Positions 1 through 9,040 of a stretch of DNA of 64,000 nt are shown here, in pieces. A program made the position numbers and the translations under genes. The number at the start of each line of letters is the position of its first letter. The first letter of the stretch is position 1. The notes below the pieces were generated by a model, which saw only the letters and a program-made list of their open reading frames with translations, ran no database searches and was not told the DNA's origin. This DNA comes from Rhizobiales bacterium Y(2018) (GTDB lineage Bacteria; Pseudomonadota; Alphaproteobacteria; Rhizobiales; Aestuariivirgaceae): positions 1 to 64,000 of the forward strand of contig SCPD01000017.1 in assembly GCA_005502925.1 (NCBI GenBank). The letters are read 5' to 3'.

Positions 1-16
1 TTACAAACGTCACGAA

Positions 17-66
17 CACCCTCATCCGCCCTGTCGGGCACCTTCTCCCGCAAGCGGGAGAAGGGG
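17..66. repeat. Dispersed palindromic intergenic repeat, copy 1
   Basis: A roughly 50-base element reads CACCCTCATCCGCCC, a short variable part, then CACCTTCTCCCGCAAGCGGG and AGAAGGG. Its 3' half is a strong hairpin (CTTCTCCCG/CGGGAGAAG around a short loop). The same element recurs at 7575-7622 in reverse orientation and at 7700-7748 in the same orientation. It is non-coding and lies downstream of kdpD. Similar elements are scattered through intergenic DNA of many Hyphomicrobiales; that part is from memory, the three copies are seen here. Confidence 0.85.
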
Positions 67-246
67 GAAATCTTGGGAGACCGTACCTCTTCACTTTCCC
101 CGGACAGCCCTGCTTCGCGGAGGAAGGAGGAGATGCGTGAATCTGATAGTCAATCCTTCGGCTAAGGTCCGGAAAGAGTCATTTTCGCGATCTTCCCTGT
201 ATCTACGCTGTATCCGAGAGGCCGGCGGGACTCGGCAGCCATCCGT
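67..246. other. Non-coding stretch downstream of kdpD
   Basis: No supportable gene is seen. The minus-strand ATGs nearest the kdpD stop (near 242 and 250) open only frames of about 26 and 15 codons. A response-regulator gene kdpE, usually placed directly after kdpD, therefore does not begin here. Confidence 0.6.
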
Positions 247-2904
247 TCATCTTGCCGCCGGCACCGGCAGCCTGATCGTGATCCGCGTGCCGCGGCCATC
301 GGCGATGGGACTCACCGCTGTGATGCTGCCGCCCAGCGCCGTCACGATGCCGCGGCAGATCGCGAGGCCAAGGCCGACGCCGGCGCTGCGCCCGTCACCA
401 TGTTTGACGCGGTAGAATTTGTCGAATACCCGCTCGAGATCCTCGGGCGGAATGCCCTCGCCTTCATCGCTGACCTCGAGAATGATCTCGCGGTTGCGCT
501 CGACTACGCTCACTTTTGTGGGAGCGCCGGGTGGTGAATATTTATGCGCATTATCGAGGAGATTGAACACCACCTGCTCGAGGAGCCCGCTATCGCCATG
601 GACGAGCGGCAATCCCGCCGCGATGGCGAGATCGACCTGCCGGTCGGGCCACGCCATCTGGCCGCGCGCCACCGCCGCCCGGATGATATCGGCGAGATCG
701 ACCCAGTCGCGCTTGATCTCGAGATTGGGCGCTTCGAGCCTGGTCATGTCGAGCAGATTGGTGACGAATTGCGACAGCCGCCGCGTCTCCTCCTCGATCG
801 CGGAAAGAAGCTCGATCTGGCTTTCCTTCGGCATCTGGCCACCCAGGCTTCTGAGACTCGTCACCGAGCCTAGGATCGTGGCGAGCGGTGTCCGCAGATC
901 ATGCGAGATCGAAGAGAGCAGCGCCGAGCGCAGGCGCTCGCTTTCCGCCACGGCCTCGGCCTTGGCCGCATCTCCGGCCAGAAGAGTGCGTTCGATCGCC
1001 ACCGTGGTCTGATCGATCAGCGCTTCGACCACACGTTCGTCCTCGGCCGACAGGCCTGCCGCACCCGGCCTCAGGCCAATCACGCCGACCACGCCGCGCG
1101 GCGTCGTGAGCGGCCTGAAAGTGAAATGAGCATTGGGCAAGGTCGTCGTCCCAAGACCCGCCGCCTCGCGATGGTTGAGCGCCCAGCGCGCCGCTATCCA
1201 TTCGCTCGCGCCCACGCTGTCCTCGGGCGGGAATGCCGCCTTGATCTGAAGCTCGCCATTTTCGGCCAGCAGCACGATGGTCTCGCCTTTGATCGCCGAT
1301 GCCGTCTGCGAGGCGACCGCCCACAACACGTCATCGATCGTCGCCGTGCCGGAGAGCTTGCGCGAGAAGTCGAACAGCATCTGGGTCTGGAAGATGCGCC
1401 GGCCGGCGGCATCCGACTGCTCGCGCACCCGTCCCGACAGGCTGCCGGTGATGACCGCGACCAGCAGGAAGACGGTGAGCGCCAGGAGCTCATGCGGGCT
1501 GGCGATGGTCAGCGTATGGATCGGCGCGATGAAGAAGAAGTTGTAGGCGAAAAAGGACAATATTGCCGCGACGATGGCGCTGCCGGTGCCGAAGCGGTTG
1601 GCGCAGAGCAGCACCGCGGCGAGGAAGAACATAGAGAGCGCCGGCGGCGGCAGCCAGTTGACGGCGAAGAAGCTGAGGCCCACCGCGATCAGCACCGCGA
1701 CGAAGGCGGCGATATAGGCACTCACCTTGATCAGCGGACGCGGCCAGCGGAAGACCGGCGCCTTGTCCCTGACCGGCGTCACGACATGGATGGCGAGGCC
1801 TTCCGCCTGCCGCGTGATTTCGTCGGAGAGCGAACGGCCAATCAGCCGTTTGAACCACGAGGCGCGCGAGCGGCCGAGCACGATCTGGGTGATGTTCTCG
1901 CGCCTCGCATAACGCAGCACCTCGGTCGGCAGGTCCCGTGCCGAGAGACGCGACACGTCGGCGCCGAGCCGCGCGGCGAGCTTCAGCGCCTCGTCCACCC
2001 GCTTCATCGCATTCGGATCACCCGCATCGCGCCCGATCGGATCGAGATGCGCCGCCACCCAGCCGGCATTGAGCCCCTGGGCGAGGCGGCCGGCCGCACG
2101 CACGACCGACTGCGAATGGGCATCGGGCCCGACACAGACGAGGATCCGCTCCGCCGTCGGCCACGGCCCCTCGATGGCGTTCTGGCGCAGATAGTCGACC
2201 ATTTCGTCATCGACACGGTCGGCGGTGCGCCTGAGCGCCAGCTCGCGCAGTGCGGTGAGATTACCCGGCTTGAAGAAATTATCGGCGGCGCGCCTGGCAT
2301 TGTCCGGCAAATAGACCCTGCCGTCCCTCAAGCGCTCGATGAGCTCGTCCGGCGTTATATCGACCACCACGACGTCATCCGCCCTCTCGATGACCGTGTC
2401 AGGCACCACTTCACGAACCGCAATGCCGGTGATGCCCGCCACCACGTCCGACAGGCTCTCGACATGCTGGATATTCAGCGCCGTCCACACATCGATGCCG
2501 GCATCGAGCAGTTCTTCGACATCCTGGAAACGCTTGGGGTGCCGGCTGTCGGGCGCATTGGTATGGGCGAGCTCGTCGACGATGATGAGGTCGGGCCGGC
2601 GCGCCAGCGCCGCGTCGACATCGAACTCCATCAAGGTCCGGTTCTTGTAGGCGACCGGGCGGCGCGGCAGAACTTCAAGCCCCTCGAGCAGAGCCGCGGT
2701 GTCGCTGCGCCCATGCGTCTCGACGAGCCCGACGATTACGTCGCGCCCTTCCGCCTTGAGACGCTTGGCGCCCGACAGCATGGCAAAGGTCTTGCCCACC
2801 CCGGGGGATGCCCCCAGAAACAGTTTGAGCTTGCCGCGCGCTTCACGCTCGGCAAGCTTCAAAAGGGCATCCGGTGACGGACGAAGGTCTGGGCTTTGTG
2901 CCAT
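247..2904 (-). CDS. kdpD: KdpD osmosensitive potassium-channel sensor histidine kinase
   Basis: Membrane sensor kinase that controls kdpFABC expression by phosphorylating KdpE when potassium is short. The 885 residues match the usual KdpD length (894 in E. coli). In order: an N-terminal KdpD domain with Walker A GASPGVGKT near residue 32, a UspA-like domain (about 250-375), four clustered membrane segments (about 395-490), a GAF-like region, then the kinase core with H-box SISHDLRTP near residue 665, N-box NLLDNAHKYS, DEGEGIPPED and GVGLGLAIC. The ATG is 15 bases after the kdpC stop, so it is the last cistron of the kdp operon. The domain set looks intact. The oddity is that no kdpE follows. 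Confidence 0.97.
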   Translation of the reverse strand: MAQSPDLRPSPDALLKLAEREARGKLKLFLGASPGVGKTFAMLSGAKRLKAEGRDVIVGLVETHGRSDTAALLEGLEVLPRRPVAYKNRTLMEFDVDAALARRPDLIIVDELAHTNAPDSRHPKRFQDVEELLDAGIDVWTALNIQHVESLSDVVAGITGIAVREVVPDTVIERADDVVVVDITPDELIERLRDGRVYLPDNARRAADNFFKPGNLTALRELALRRTADRVDDEMVDYLRQNAIEGPWPTAERILVCVGPDAHSQSVVRAAGRLAQGLNAGWVAAHLDPIGRDAGDPNAMKRVDEALKLAARLGADVSRLSARDLPTEVLRYARRENITQIVLGRSRASWFKRLIGRSLSDEITRQAEGLAIHVVTPVRDKAPVFRWPRPLIKVSAYIAAFVAVLIAVGLSFFAVNWLPPPALSMFFLAAVLLCANRFGTGSAIVAAILSFFAYNFFFIAPIHTLTIASPHELLALTVFLLVAVITGSLSGRVREQSDAAGRRIFQTQMLFDFSRKLSGTATIDDVLWAVASQTASAIKGETIVLLAENGELQIKAAFPPEDSVGASEWIAARWALNHREAAGLGTTTLPNAHFTFRPLTTPRGVVGVIGLRPGAAGLSAEDERVVEALIDQTTVAIERTLLAGDAAKAEAVAESERLRSALLSSISHDLRTPLATILGSVTSLRSLGGQMPKESQIELLSAIEEETRRLSQFVTNLLDMTRLEAPNLEIKRDWVDLADIIRAAVARGQMAWPDRQVDLAIAAGLPLVHGDSGLLEQVVFNLLDNAHKYSPPGAPTKVSVVERNREIILEVSDEGEGIPPEDLERVFDKFYRVKHGDGRSAGVGLGLAICRGIVTALGGSITAVSPIADGRGTRITIRLPVPAAR

Positions 2905-2919
2905 GCGCCTCCTTATGTT

Positions 2920-3489
2920 CTACCCGGGACTGAGTGCGTCAAGAGCGATGTTGAGGGCAAGCACATTGACACGCGGTTCACCGAAAACCCCCAGATCCGG
3001 CCGGTTGATATGCGCCTCGACAAGCGCCTTCACTCTGTCCTCGGCGAGATTGCGGGCTTTCGCCACCCGGCCCACCTGCTGCAGCGCATAGGCCGGCGAG
3101 ATATCGGGATCGAGCCCGCTCGCCGAAGCCGTCGCGGCATCGGGCGGCAGGCTCGAGACGCCGTCCGCCGCCTTGATGCGCTCGGCATCGGCGGCGACCC
3201 GGTCGAGCAGCTTCTTCGAGGTCGGGCCGAGATTGGCGCCCGACGAGGCGCCGGCGTCATAGCCTGCCCCCGCCGCCGAAATGCGCGGCCAAAAATAGCG
3301 GTTGTTGGTGAAAGTCTGGCCGATGAGCCTGGATCCCTGCACCTGGCCGTTGGTGACGATCAGGCTGCCATTGGCCTGGACCGGAAACACCGCCTGCGCC
3401 ACCCCTGTCATGAAGAAGGGATAGGCGATGCCGGTGACCAGCATCAGGATGGCGAAGAGAAACAGCGCCGGGCGCAATTGCGAGAACAT
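2920..3489 (-). CDS. kdpC: KdpC, potassium-transporting ATPase subunit C
   Basis: Accessory subunit of the KdpFABC potassium pump, thought to stabilise the complex and assist ATP binding by KdpB. The protein has 189 residues, the usual size. One N-terminal membrane segment (about 8-28) is followed by a periplasmic domain with the family motifs GSRLIGQ and, near the C-terminus, SPAYALQQVGRVAKAR. The ATG at 3489 is chosen because AAGGAGGTTTCC precedes it. An in-frame upstream extension to 3561 would run into kdpB and adds no conserved sequence. It sits 10 bases after kdpB and 15 before kdpD. Confidence 0.96.
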   Translation of the reverse strand: MFSQLRPALFLFAILMLVTGIAYPFFMTGVAQAVFPVQANGSLIVTNGQVQGSRLIGQTFTNNRYFWPRISAAGAGYDAGASSGANLGPTSKKLLDRVAADAERIKAADGVSSLPPDAATASASGLDPDISPAYALQQVGRVAKARNLAEDRVKALVEAHINRPDLGVFGEPRVNVLALNIALDALSPG

Positions 3490-3499
3490 GGAAACCTCC

Positions 3500-5554
3500 T
3501 TAAGCGAGATTGAGCGCCGAGACGATGATGTCGATGATCTTGATACCGATGAAGGGCACAACGAGACCGCCGAGACCGTAGATCAGCAGGTTGCGGCGGA
3601 GGAGCTCGCTCGCCCCTACGGCACGATAGGCAATGCCTTTGAGCGCCAGCGGGATCAGCGCGATGATGACCAGCGCGTTGAAGATGACCGCCGACAATAT
3701 GGCGCTCTGCGGCGACGACAGCGCCATGATGTTGAGGGCGCCGAGCTGCGGATAGGTTGCCACGAACAACGCCGGAATGATGGCGAAATATTTCGCGACG
3801 TCATTGGCGATCGAGAAGGTGGTGAGCGAGCCCCGGGTCATCAACAACTGCTTGCCGATCTCCACGATCTCAATGAGTTTGGTCGGATTGGAGTCGAGGT
3901 CGACCATATTGCCGGCCTCGCGCGCCGCTTGCGTGCCCGACTGCATGGCGACGCCGACATCGGCCTGGGCGAGCGCCGGCGCGTCATTGGTGCCGTCGCC
4001 GCACATCGCGATGAGCCTGCCCTTGGCCTGCTCGGCACGAATATAGGCTAGCTTGTCCTCGGGCGTTGCCTCGGCGATGAAATCATCGACGCCGGCTTCC
4101 GAGGCGATCGCCGCGGCGGTCACCGGATTGTCGCCGGTCACCATCACCGTCTTGATGCCCATATGTCGCAGCGCATTGAAGCGCTCCTTGATGTCGGACT
4201 TGACCACGTCCTTGAGTTGGATGACGCCGAGGAGCTTGCCGTTCTCGGCCACCGCCAGCGGCGTGCCGCCGGTGCGCGAGATGCGGTCCACCGCGTCGCG
4301 GAAGGCGGCCGGCGCCATGTTCGGCGCGACATTGACATGCTTCAGGATAGCGTCGACGGCGCCCTTGCGGATGATGCGGTCGCCGAGATCGACGCCCGAC
4401 AGGCGGGTCAGCGCCGAGAATACAACCGGCCTCGCTGTCTTGCCCGTGAGATTGGGCTCGGCGACATGGTGGTTGCCCTTGGCGAGAGCCAGGATCGAGC
4501 GGCCCTCCGGCGTCTCATCCGAAAGCGAGGCGAGCAGCGCCGTTTCGGCAAGCGCCTGCTCGGAAATGCCGGGCACCGGGATGAACGCCGTCGCCAGGCG
4601 GTTGCCGAAGGTGATCGTGCCGGTCTTGTCGAGCAGCAACGTGTCGACATCGCCTGCCGCCTCGACCGCGCGGCCCGAAGTCGCGATGACATTGAAACGG
4701 ATGAGACGGTCCATGCCGGCGATGCCGATGGCCGACAGAAGGCCGCCGATCGTGGTCGGGATGAGGGTGACGAGGAGCGCCGCCAGCACGGTGATCGACA
4801 GCACGGTCGCCGAGTAGCCGGCAATTCCCCACAAGGACACGACGACGAACAGGAAGATCAGCGTCATGCCGGCGAGCAGGATGGAGAGCGCCAGCTCGTT
4901 GGGCGTCTTCTGGCGTTCGGCGCCTTCGACCAGCGCGATCATCCGATCAAGGAAGCTGTGGCCAGGGGCGGCCGTCACCTTGACCTTGATCCAGTCGGAC
5001 AGAACAGTGGTGCCGCCGGTCACCGCCGAGCGGTCGCCACCCGATTCACGGATGACGGGTGCGGATTCACCGGTGATCGCCGATTCATTGACCGACGCGA
5101 TGCCTTCGATGATCTCGCCATCGGCCGGAATGATCTCGCCTGCCGACACCATCACGATGTCGCCTTCCCTGAGGTCGAGCGCCGAGACTTTCTCGAACAG
5201 ATCATTGCGCTCATCGGGCTGCAGCAGCCGGCGCGCGACCGTGTCGGTCCGGGTGCGCCGCAACGCATCGGCTTGCGCCTTGCCGCGGCCTTCCGCCACC
5301 GCTTCGGCAAAATTGGCGAAGAGCACGGTGAACCACAGCCAGGCGGCAATCTGGCCTGAGAAGGAGGCCGTGCCGTTGGCGACAAAAAGATCGCGCAGCC
5401 ACATCGCCGTCACCAGAAGGGAGACGACGGCGGTGACGAAGATCACCGGATTACGGGCGAGCAGCCGCGGCGAGAATTTGACGAAAGCCTGTTTCGCCGC
5501 CTCGAGCGTGATCTTGCTGTCGAACAGCGAAGGATTAGCGTGTTTGGTCGACAT
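3500..5554 (-). CDS. kdpB: KdpB, potassium-transporting P-type ATPase catalytic subunit
   Basis: ATP-hydrolysing subunit of the inner-membrane Kdp pump. Landmarks are the actuator motif ITGES, the phosphorylation site [12 protein letters not shown] with the acceptor Asp near residue 305, and the hinge motif [11 protein letters not shown]. Several hydrophobic segments lie at both ends. The 684 residues match the family (682 in E. coli). The start is placed at the ATG at 5554 with GGAG six bases upstream; a TTG 12 bases earlier is also in frame but would overlap that ribosome site. It lies 12 bases after kdpA. Confidence 0.97.
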   Translation of the reverse strand: MSTKHANPSLFDSKITLEAAKQAFVKFSPRLLARNPVIFVTAVVSLLVTAMWLRDLFVANGTASFSGQIAAWLWFTVLFANFAEAVAEGRGKAQADALRRTRTDTVARRLLQPDERNDLFEKVSALDLREGDIVMVSAGEIIPADGEIIEGIASVNESAITGESAPVIRESGGDRSAVTGGTTVLSDWIKVKVTAAPGHSFLDRMIALVEGAERQKTPNELALSILLAGMTLIFLFVVVSLWGIAGYSATVLSITVLAALLVTLIPTTIGGLLSAIGIAGMDRLIRFNVIATSGRAVEAAGDVDTLLLDKTGTITFGNRLATAFIPVPGISEQALAETALLASLSDETPEGRSILALAKGNHHVAEPNLTGKTARPVVFSALTRLSGVDLGDRIIRKGAVDAILKHVNVAPNMAPAAFRDAVDRISRTGGTPLAVAENGKLLGVIQLKDVVKSDIKERFNALRHMGIKTVMVTGDNPVTAAAIASEAGVDDFIAEATPEDKLAYIRAEQAKGRLIAMCGDGTNDAPALAQADVGVAMQSGTQAAREAGNMVDLDSNPTKLIEIVEIGKQLLMTRGSLTTFSIANDVAKYFAIIPALFVATYPQLGALNIMALSSPQSAILSAVIFNALVIIALIPLALKGIAYRAVGASELLRRNLLIYGLGGLVVPFIGIKIIDIIVSALNLA

Positions 5555-5566
5555 GTAGGTCTCCAA

Positions 5567-7255
5567 TTAGAAACTCTGGCCGGCGAGCATGGCGAAATGC
5601 TCGACGATCGGGCCCAGAGCGAGAGCCGGGAAATATTGCAGCCCGCCGAGGATGAGGATCACGCCGATCAGCAGCCCGATGAATAGCGGCCCATGGGTGG
5701 GGAAGCTCCCCTGCGTATGGGGAATCCGCTTTTTGGCGGCGAGCGAGCCCGCAATCGCCATTACCGGGATGACATAGGCGAACCGGCCCATCGCCATGGC
5801 GATGCCGAGCGTGGTGTTGAACCACGGCGTATTCGCATTGAGGCCGGCGAAGGCCGAGCCGTTGTTCCCGGCGGCCGAGGAGAACGCATAGAGGATCTCC
5901 GACAGGCCGTGCGGGCCGCTATTGGCGAGGCTCGGCAGCGCCATCGGCAGCATTGCCGAGATGGCGGTGAAGCCGAGGATGACCAGGGGCAGGACGAGGA
6001 TGGCGAGCACCGCCAGCTTCATCTCCTTGGCCTCGATCTTCTTGCCGAGATAGTCCGGCGTGCGGCCCACCATGAGGCCGGCGATGAACACGCTGAGCAG
6101 CGCCATCACGATCATGCCATAGAGGCCGGAACCGACGCCGCCGGGCAGGATCTCGCCGAGCTGCATCAGGAACATCGGCACCAGGCCGCCGAGCGGGGTG
6201 AGCGAGGCATGCATGGCGTTGACCGCGCCGCAGGAAAGCCCGGTCGTCACGGCGGCGAAGAGCGCCGACATGGCGAGACCGAAGCGCACTTCCTTGCCTT
6301 CGTAATTGGCGGGACTGTCAATGCCGAGCTGGCTCAACAGCGGATTGCCGCTCGCTTCCGACCAATAGATGGCGGCGACGCCGGCGATGAGCATCACCAT
6401 CATCACGATGAGCAGCGCCCTGCCCTGGCGCATATCGCCCACCATGCGGCCGAACATGACCGGCATGGCGGCCGAGACGACCAGCATGGCGAAGATCGAG
6501 AGGTAGTTGGCCCATTCATTGGGGCCCTCGAAGGGATGCGAAGAATTGGCGTTGAAGAAGCCGCCGCCATTGGTGCCGAGCTGCTTGATGGCTTCCTGGC
6601 TCGCCACGGGGCCGAGCGCGATGACCTGCTTAGCCCCTTCGAGCGTGGTCGCCTCGACCGAACCCTGCAGCGTCTGCGGCACTCCGAGGAACATGAAGCC
6701 CAAAGCGACGATCACCGCCAGAGGCAGCAGCACAAAAAGCGTGGCGCGGGTCATATCGACCCAGAAATTGCCGATCGTCTTCGCTTCGGTGCGCGCGAAG
6801 GCGCGTGTGACGGCAACGGCTAACGCAATACCGGTGGCCGCCGAGAGGAAGTTCTGCACGGTGAGGCCGGCCATCTGGGTGAAATGGCTCATCGTCGTCT
6901 CGCCGCCATAGGACTGCCAGTTGGTGTTGGCGACGAAGCTCCAGGCGGTGTTGAAGGCGAGATGTTCGCTGGTGCCCGAAAATCCCTGCGGGTCGAGCGG
7001 CAGATAGAACTGCAGGCGCTGCAGGAGATAGAGCACGACGAAGCCGATGAAGTTGAAGAGCAGCATCGCCAGCGCGTAAGCCATCCAGCTCTGCTCGCGC
7101 CGGGGATCGATGCCGGCGAGGCGATAGAGGCCGCCTTCGGCAGGCAGCAGCTCGGTCCGGCCGAACAGCCGCGCCATATAGAGGCCGAGCGGCCAGGCCG
7201 CGGCGATGACGATCGCGAAAACGAGAATAATTTGCAGCCAGCCTGCAAGGGTCAT
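5567..7255 (-). CDS. kdpA: KdpA, potassium-binding and translocating subunit
   Basis: Channel-like subunit that selects and passes potassium in the KdpFABC pump. The 562 residues (557 in E. coli) are strongly hydrophobic with about ten membrane segments. KdpA landmarks include [15 protein letters not shown] near the N-terminus, TNWQSYGGE, the filter-like [16 protein letters not shown] and NNGSAFAGL. The ATG at 7255 gives the standard MTLAGWLQ start; a 48-codon in-frame extension would swallow kdpF. It follows kdpF by 20 bases and precedes kdpB by 12. Confidence 0.97.
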   Translation of the reverse strand: MTLAGWLQIILVFAIVIAAAWPLGLYMARLFGRTELLPAEGGLYRLAGIDPRREQSWMAYALAMLLFNFIGFVVLYLLQRLQFYLPLDPQGFSGTSEHLAFNTAWSFVANTNWQSYGGETTMSHFTQMAGLTVQNFLSAATGIALAVAVTRAFARTEAKTIGNFWVDMTRATLFVLLPLAVIVALGFMFLGVPQTLQGSVEATTLEGAKQVIALGPVASQEAIKQLGTNGGGFFNANSSHPFEGPNEWANYLSIFAMLVVSAAMPVMFGRMVGDMRQGRALLIVMMVMLIAGVAAIYWSEASGNPLLSQLGIDSPANYEGKEVRFGLAMSALFAAVTTGLSCGAVNAMHASLTPLGGLVPMFLMQLGEILPGGVGSGLYGMIVMALLSVFIAGLMVGRTPDYLGKKIEAKEMKLAVLAILVLPLVILGFTAISAMLPMALPSLANSGPHGLSEILYAFSSAAGNNGSAFAGLNANTPWFNTTLGIAMAMGRFAYVIPVMAIAGSLAAKKRIPHTQGSFPTHGPLFIGLLIGVILILGGLQYFPALALGPIVEHFAMLAGQSF

Positions 7256-7275
7256 GGCATCACCTGATAATGATC

Positions 7276-7362
7276 TTAGAATTTTTCGGGATGGACGAGG
7301 GCGTAGACGAGATAGGCGACGAGGCCTGCCGCGACGAGCAATCCGATGAAGGCTTCCGACAT
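7276..7362 (-). CDS. kdpF: KdpF, small subunit of the potassium pump
   Basis: A 28-residue peptide beginning [14 protein letters not shown] and ending ALVHPEKF. It consists of one membrane helix plus a short cytoplasmic tail ending in the family-typical (R/H)PE(R/K)F. KdpF stabilises the KdpABC complex. Position directly ahead of kdpA, length and tail motif all fit. Confidence 0.92.
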   Translation of the reverse strand: MSEAFIGLLVAAGLVAYLVYALVHPEKF

Positions 7363-7373
7363 GGGTTGGCCCT

Positions 7374-7457
7374 CTAGATCCGGTCGCACAGGCGGACATA
7401 AGCCGCCATCAGGGCGAAGATGGCCGCGCCCAGGCCCAAATAAACGATATCCAGCAT
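7374..7457 (-). CDS. 27-residue membrane peptide at the head of the kdp operon
   Basis: ATG at 7457 with an excellent ribosome site (AGGAGG, 7 bases upstream) opens a 27-codon frame starting [20 protein letters not shown] and ending VRLCDRI. It is one predicted membrane helix with a short charged tail, followed 11 bases later by kdpF. Similar unannotated peptides occur in front of kdpF in other genomes as far as I recall; no function is known to me. It could be a further pump subunit or a leader peptide. The ribosome site can be masked by the hairpin at 7463-7484. Confidence 0.7.
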   Translation of the reverse strand: MLDIVYLGLGAAIFALMAAYVRLCDRI

Positions 7458-7462
7458 AATTG

Positions 7463-7484
7463 CCTCCTGTTCCGGGCCAGGAGG
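7463..7484 (-). promoter_or_regulatory. Hairpin that pairs the first kdp ribosome-binding site
   Basis: On the mRNA strand CCTCCTG, an 8-base loop and CAGGAGG form a perfect 7-bp stem. The 3' arm contains the AGGAGG ribosome site of the 27-residue leader ORF. Folding would hide that site, suggesting translational control; this role is inferred. The kdp promoter itself should lie upstream (about 7485-7575) but I cannot assign boxes. Confidence 0.5.
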
Positions 7485-7574
7485 TCGCGCTTTAGGCATC
7501 AAGATTCAATGCGGGAACCGGGGGCCCCACATAAGTTTTCCATAAAGAACAAACAGTGTCGCTCTCGCTACCTT

Positions 7575-7622
7575 CCCTTCTCCCGCCTGCGGGAGAAGGT
7601 GGCCGAAGGCCGGATGAGGGTG
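7575..7622. repeat. Dispersed palindromic intergenic repeat, copy 2 (inverted)
   Basis: Reverse-orientation copy of the element at 17-66, with the hairpin half CTTCTCCCGCCTGCGGGAG first and GGATGAGGGTG last. Together with copy 3 at 7700-7748 it forms a head-to-head inverted pair in the gap between the kdp operon and the SDR gene. The remaining gap sequence (7485-7574, 7623-7699) shows no gene. Confidence 0.85.
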
Positions 7623-7699
7623 TTCTCTCAGCTTCGGCAGAACCACAAATTTTGGAAGGTATCGAAGCTTTGCCTGAGAACAATCGAAAGCTGAACCAG

Positions 7700-7748
7700 C
7701 ACCCCCATCCGCCCTATCGGGCCCTTCTCCCGCCGGCGGGAGAAGGGG
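7700..7748. repeat. Dispersed palindromic intergenic repeat, copy 3
   Basis: Same orientation as copy 1: CACCCCCATCCGCCC, a variable part, then CCTTCTCCCGCCGGCGGGAG and AAGGGG. It lies just downstream of the SDR gene stop at 7776 on the minus strand, where the hairpin could also protect or end that transcript. Confidence 0.85.
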
Positions 7749-7775
7749 AATGAGGGATCAAGTGCTGGCTGGCCT

Positions 7776-8537
7776 CTAGAACTGCACACCTCGCGTCAGC
7801 GCGCCGTCGATCACCAGATTGGTGCCGGTGGTGAAGCTCGAAGCCGGACTCGCCAGGAAGACGATGCCGCGGCCGATTTCCTCAGGTGTCGCCATGCGCC
7901 CGGTCGGGTTGAGCGCCAGCGCCTTGCTGAAGAGATCGGGAATGTTTTTCTCGATATGCTCCCACACCCCGCCCGCGAAATACGTATTGCCGGGCGAGAC
8001 GGCATTGACGCGGATCATCTTGGGTGCCAGCTCAAAGGCCATGCGCTGGGCATAGTGGATGAGCGCCGCCTTGAAGGCGCCATAGGCAGGCCCGGTGAAA
8101 TCGACCTCACGGCCCGACACCGAGGAGACGATGACGATCGCCGGCGCCTTGGATTTCTCGAGATGAGGCAGCGCCGCATTGACGGCGCGCACCGTGTGCA
8201 GCATGTCGACCTGGAACTGCTTCTGCCAGGCCTCTTCACTCTGATCGACGGCGAGTGCGGAGACATTGGCGACCAGGATGTCGATACCGCCCAGCGCCTT
8301 GGCGCTGGCCCCGATCCAGCCTTCGAGCTGCGCCTTGTCGCCGACATCGGTTGCCTGGCCGAAACTCTTCACGCCCGTTTTGCCAAGCGCCGCCACCGCC
8401 TCGTCCACTTCGCCCTTATTACGGGCGCAAATCGCGACATTGGCCCCTTCGCTTGCAAATATATCAGCGGCGCGCCGCCCGATGCCCTTGGTCCCGCCCG
8501 TCACCAGGGCGTTCAAGCCTTTCAATCCGAGATCCAT
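7776..8537 (-). CDS. SDR-family NAD(P)-dependent oxidoreductase
   Basis: Classical short-chain dehydrogenase/reductase of 253 residues, cytosolic, substrate unknown. Visible are the cofactor motif TGGTKGIG near residue 13, the VANVSA segment in place of the usual NNAG, the active-site Ser in VSSVSG, and the YGAFK (YxxxK) pair near residues 155-159. The C-terminus has TGTNLVIDGA, the usual fold-closing segment. GGGAGGAG precedes the ATG. It is monocistronic and divergent from the small protein at 8735, which tells nothing about its substrate. Confidence 0.9.
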   Translation of the reverse strand: MDLGLKGLNALVTGGTKGIGRRAADIFASEGANVAICARNKGEVDEAVAALGKTGVKSFGQATDVGDKAQLEGWIGASAKALGGIDILVANVSALAVDQSEEAWQKQFQVDMLHTVRAVNAALPHLEKSKAPAIVIVSSVSGREVDFTGPAYGAFKAALIHYAQRMAFELAPKMIRVNAVSPGNTYFAGGVWEHIEKNIPDLFSKALALNPTGRMATPEEIGRGIVFLASPASSFTTGTNLVIDGALTRGVQF

Positions 8538-8734
8538 GATCCGTTCTCCTCCCGACGCTGCTTTTTCTACCCGATCACCGGACTGTAACGTGCCCCCGCC
8601 ACGCCTGCCAAGACGATGAAAGTGGCGGGCCGCTCCAACCCGATTGCATTACGCCGGGTGATGGAGAATAGTCGATACTCCGGGGCCGATCTCCAGTTGC
8701 GTGTTGCTTCCTTGTCAACAGAGGAGACCCAGGC

Positions 8735-9028
8735 ATGCATAAATGGTCGCGCAACGTGCTTGCGTGCATCTTTCTACTGATCGCGATCGCAATAGCCGTG
8801 CCGGTGATTGTCTATATGCACGCACGCGCGGCATTTCACGCAGCCGGAGTCAATGACGGCAGGATTCAGCAGCGCGAGGAGATTGCCGCGATCATCGAGA
8901 AAGCTGTGCTCGTCTCGGATTGTCGGAACGCCCAAAATGATGCCGCACCGATCGAGCTTCTGAGCGTAAAGGCAAAGCCCCTTTATCTTGTCCCCATCGA
9001 TAGAAATATCGTCGCCTTCTGCAAGTAG
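8735..9028 (+). CDS. Small membrane-anchored protein of unknown function
   Basis: A 97-residue ORF with GAGGAG upstream of the ATG. One hydrophobic segment (about residues 8-28) is followed by a mostly hydrophilic tail with two cysteines (VSDCRNAQ and the final AFCK), suggesting an inner-membrane anchor with a periplasmic domain, possibly with a disulfide. I do not recognise the family. It ends 12 bases before the convergent cupin gene. Coding is supported by the good ribosome site and the membrane pattern, but homology is untested. Confidence 0.6.
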   Translation: MHKWSRNVLACIFLLIAIAIAVPVIVYMHARAAFHAAGVNDGRIQQREEIAAIIEKAVLVSDCRNAQNDAAPIELLSVKAKPLYLVPIDRNIVAFCK

Positions 9029-9040
9029 TCTGATGCCCCT

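Noticed and set aside
901-2877. Long open frame on the plus strand opposite kdpD (658 codons)
   Set aside because: It is antisense to a complete, motif-rich kdpD, has low-complexity Arg/His/Asp-rich translation and no recognisable domain; typical of GC-rich antisense frames.
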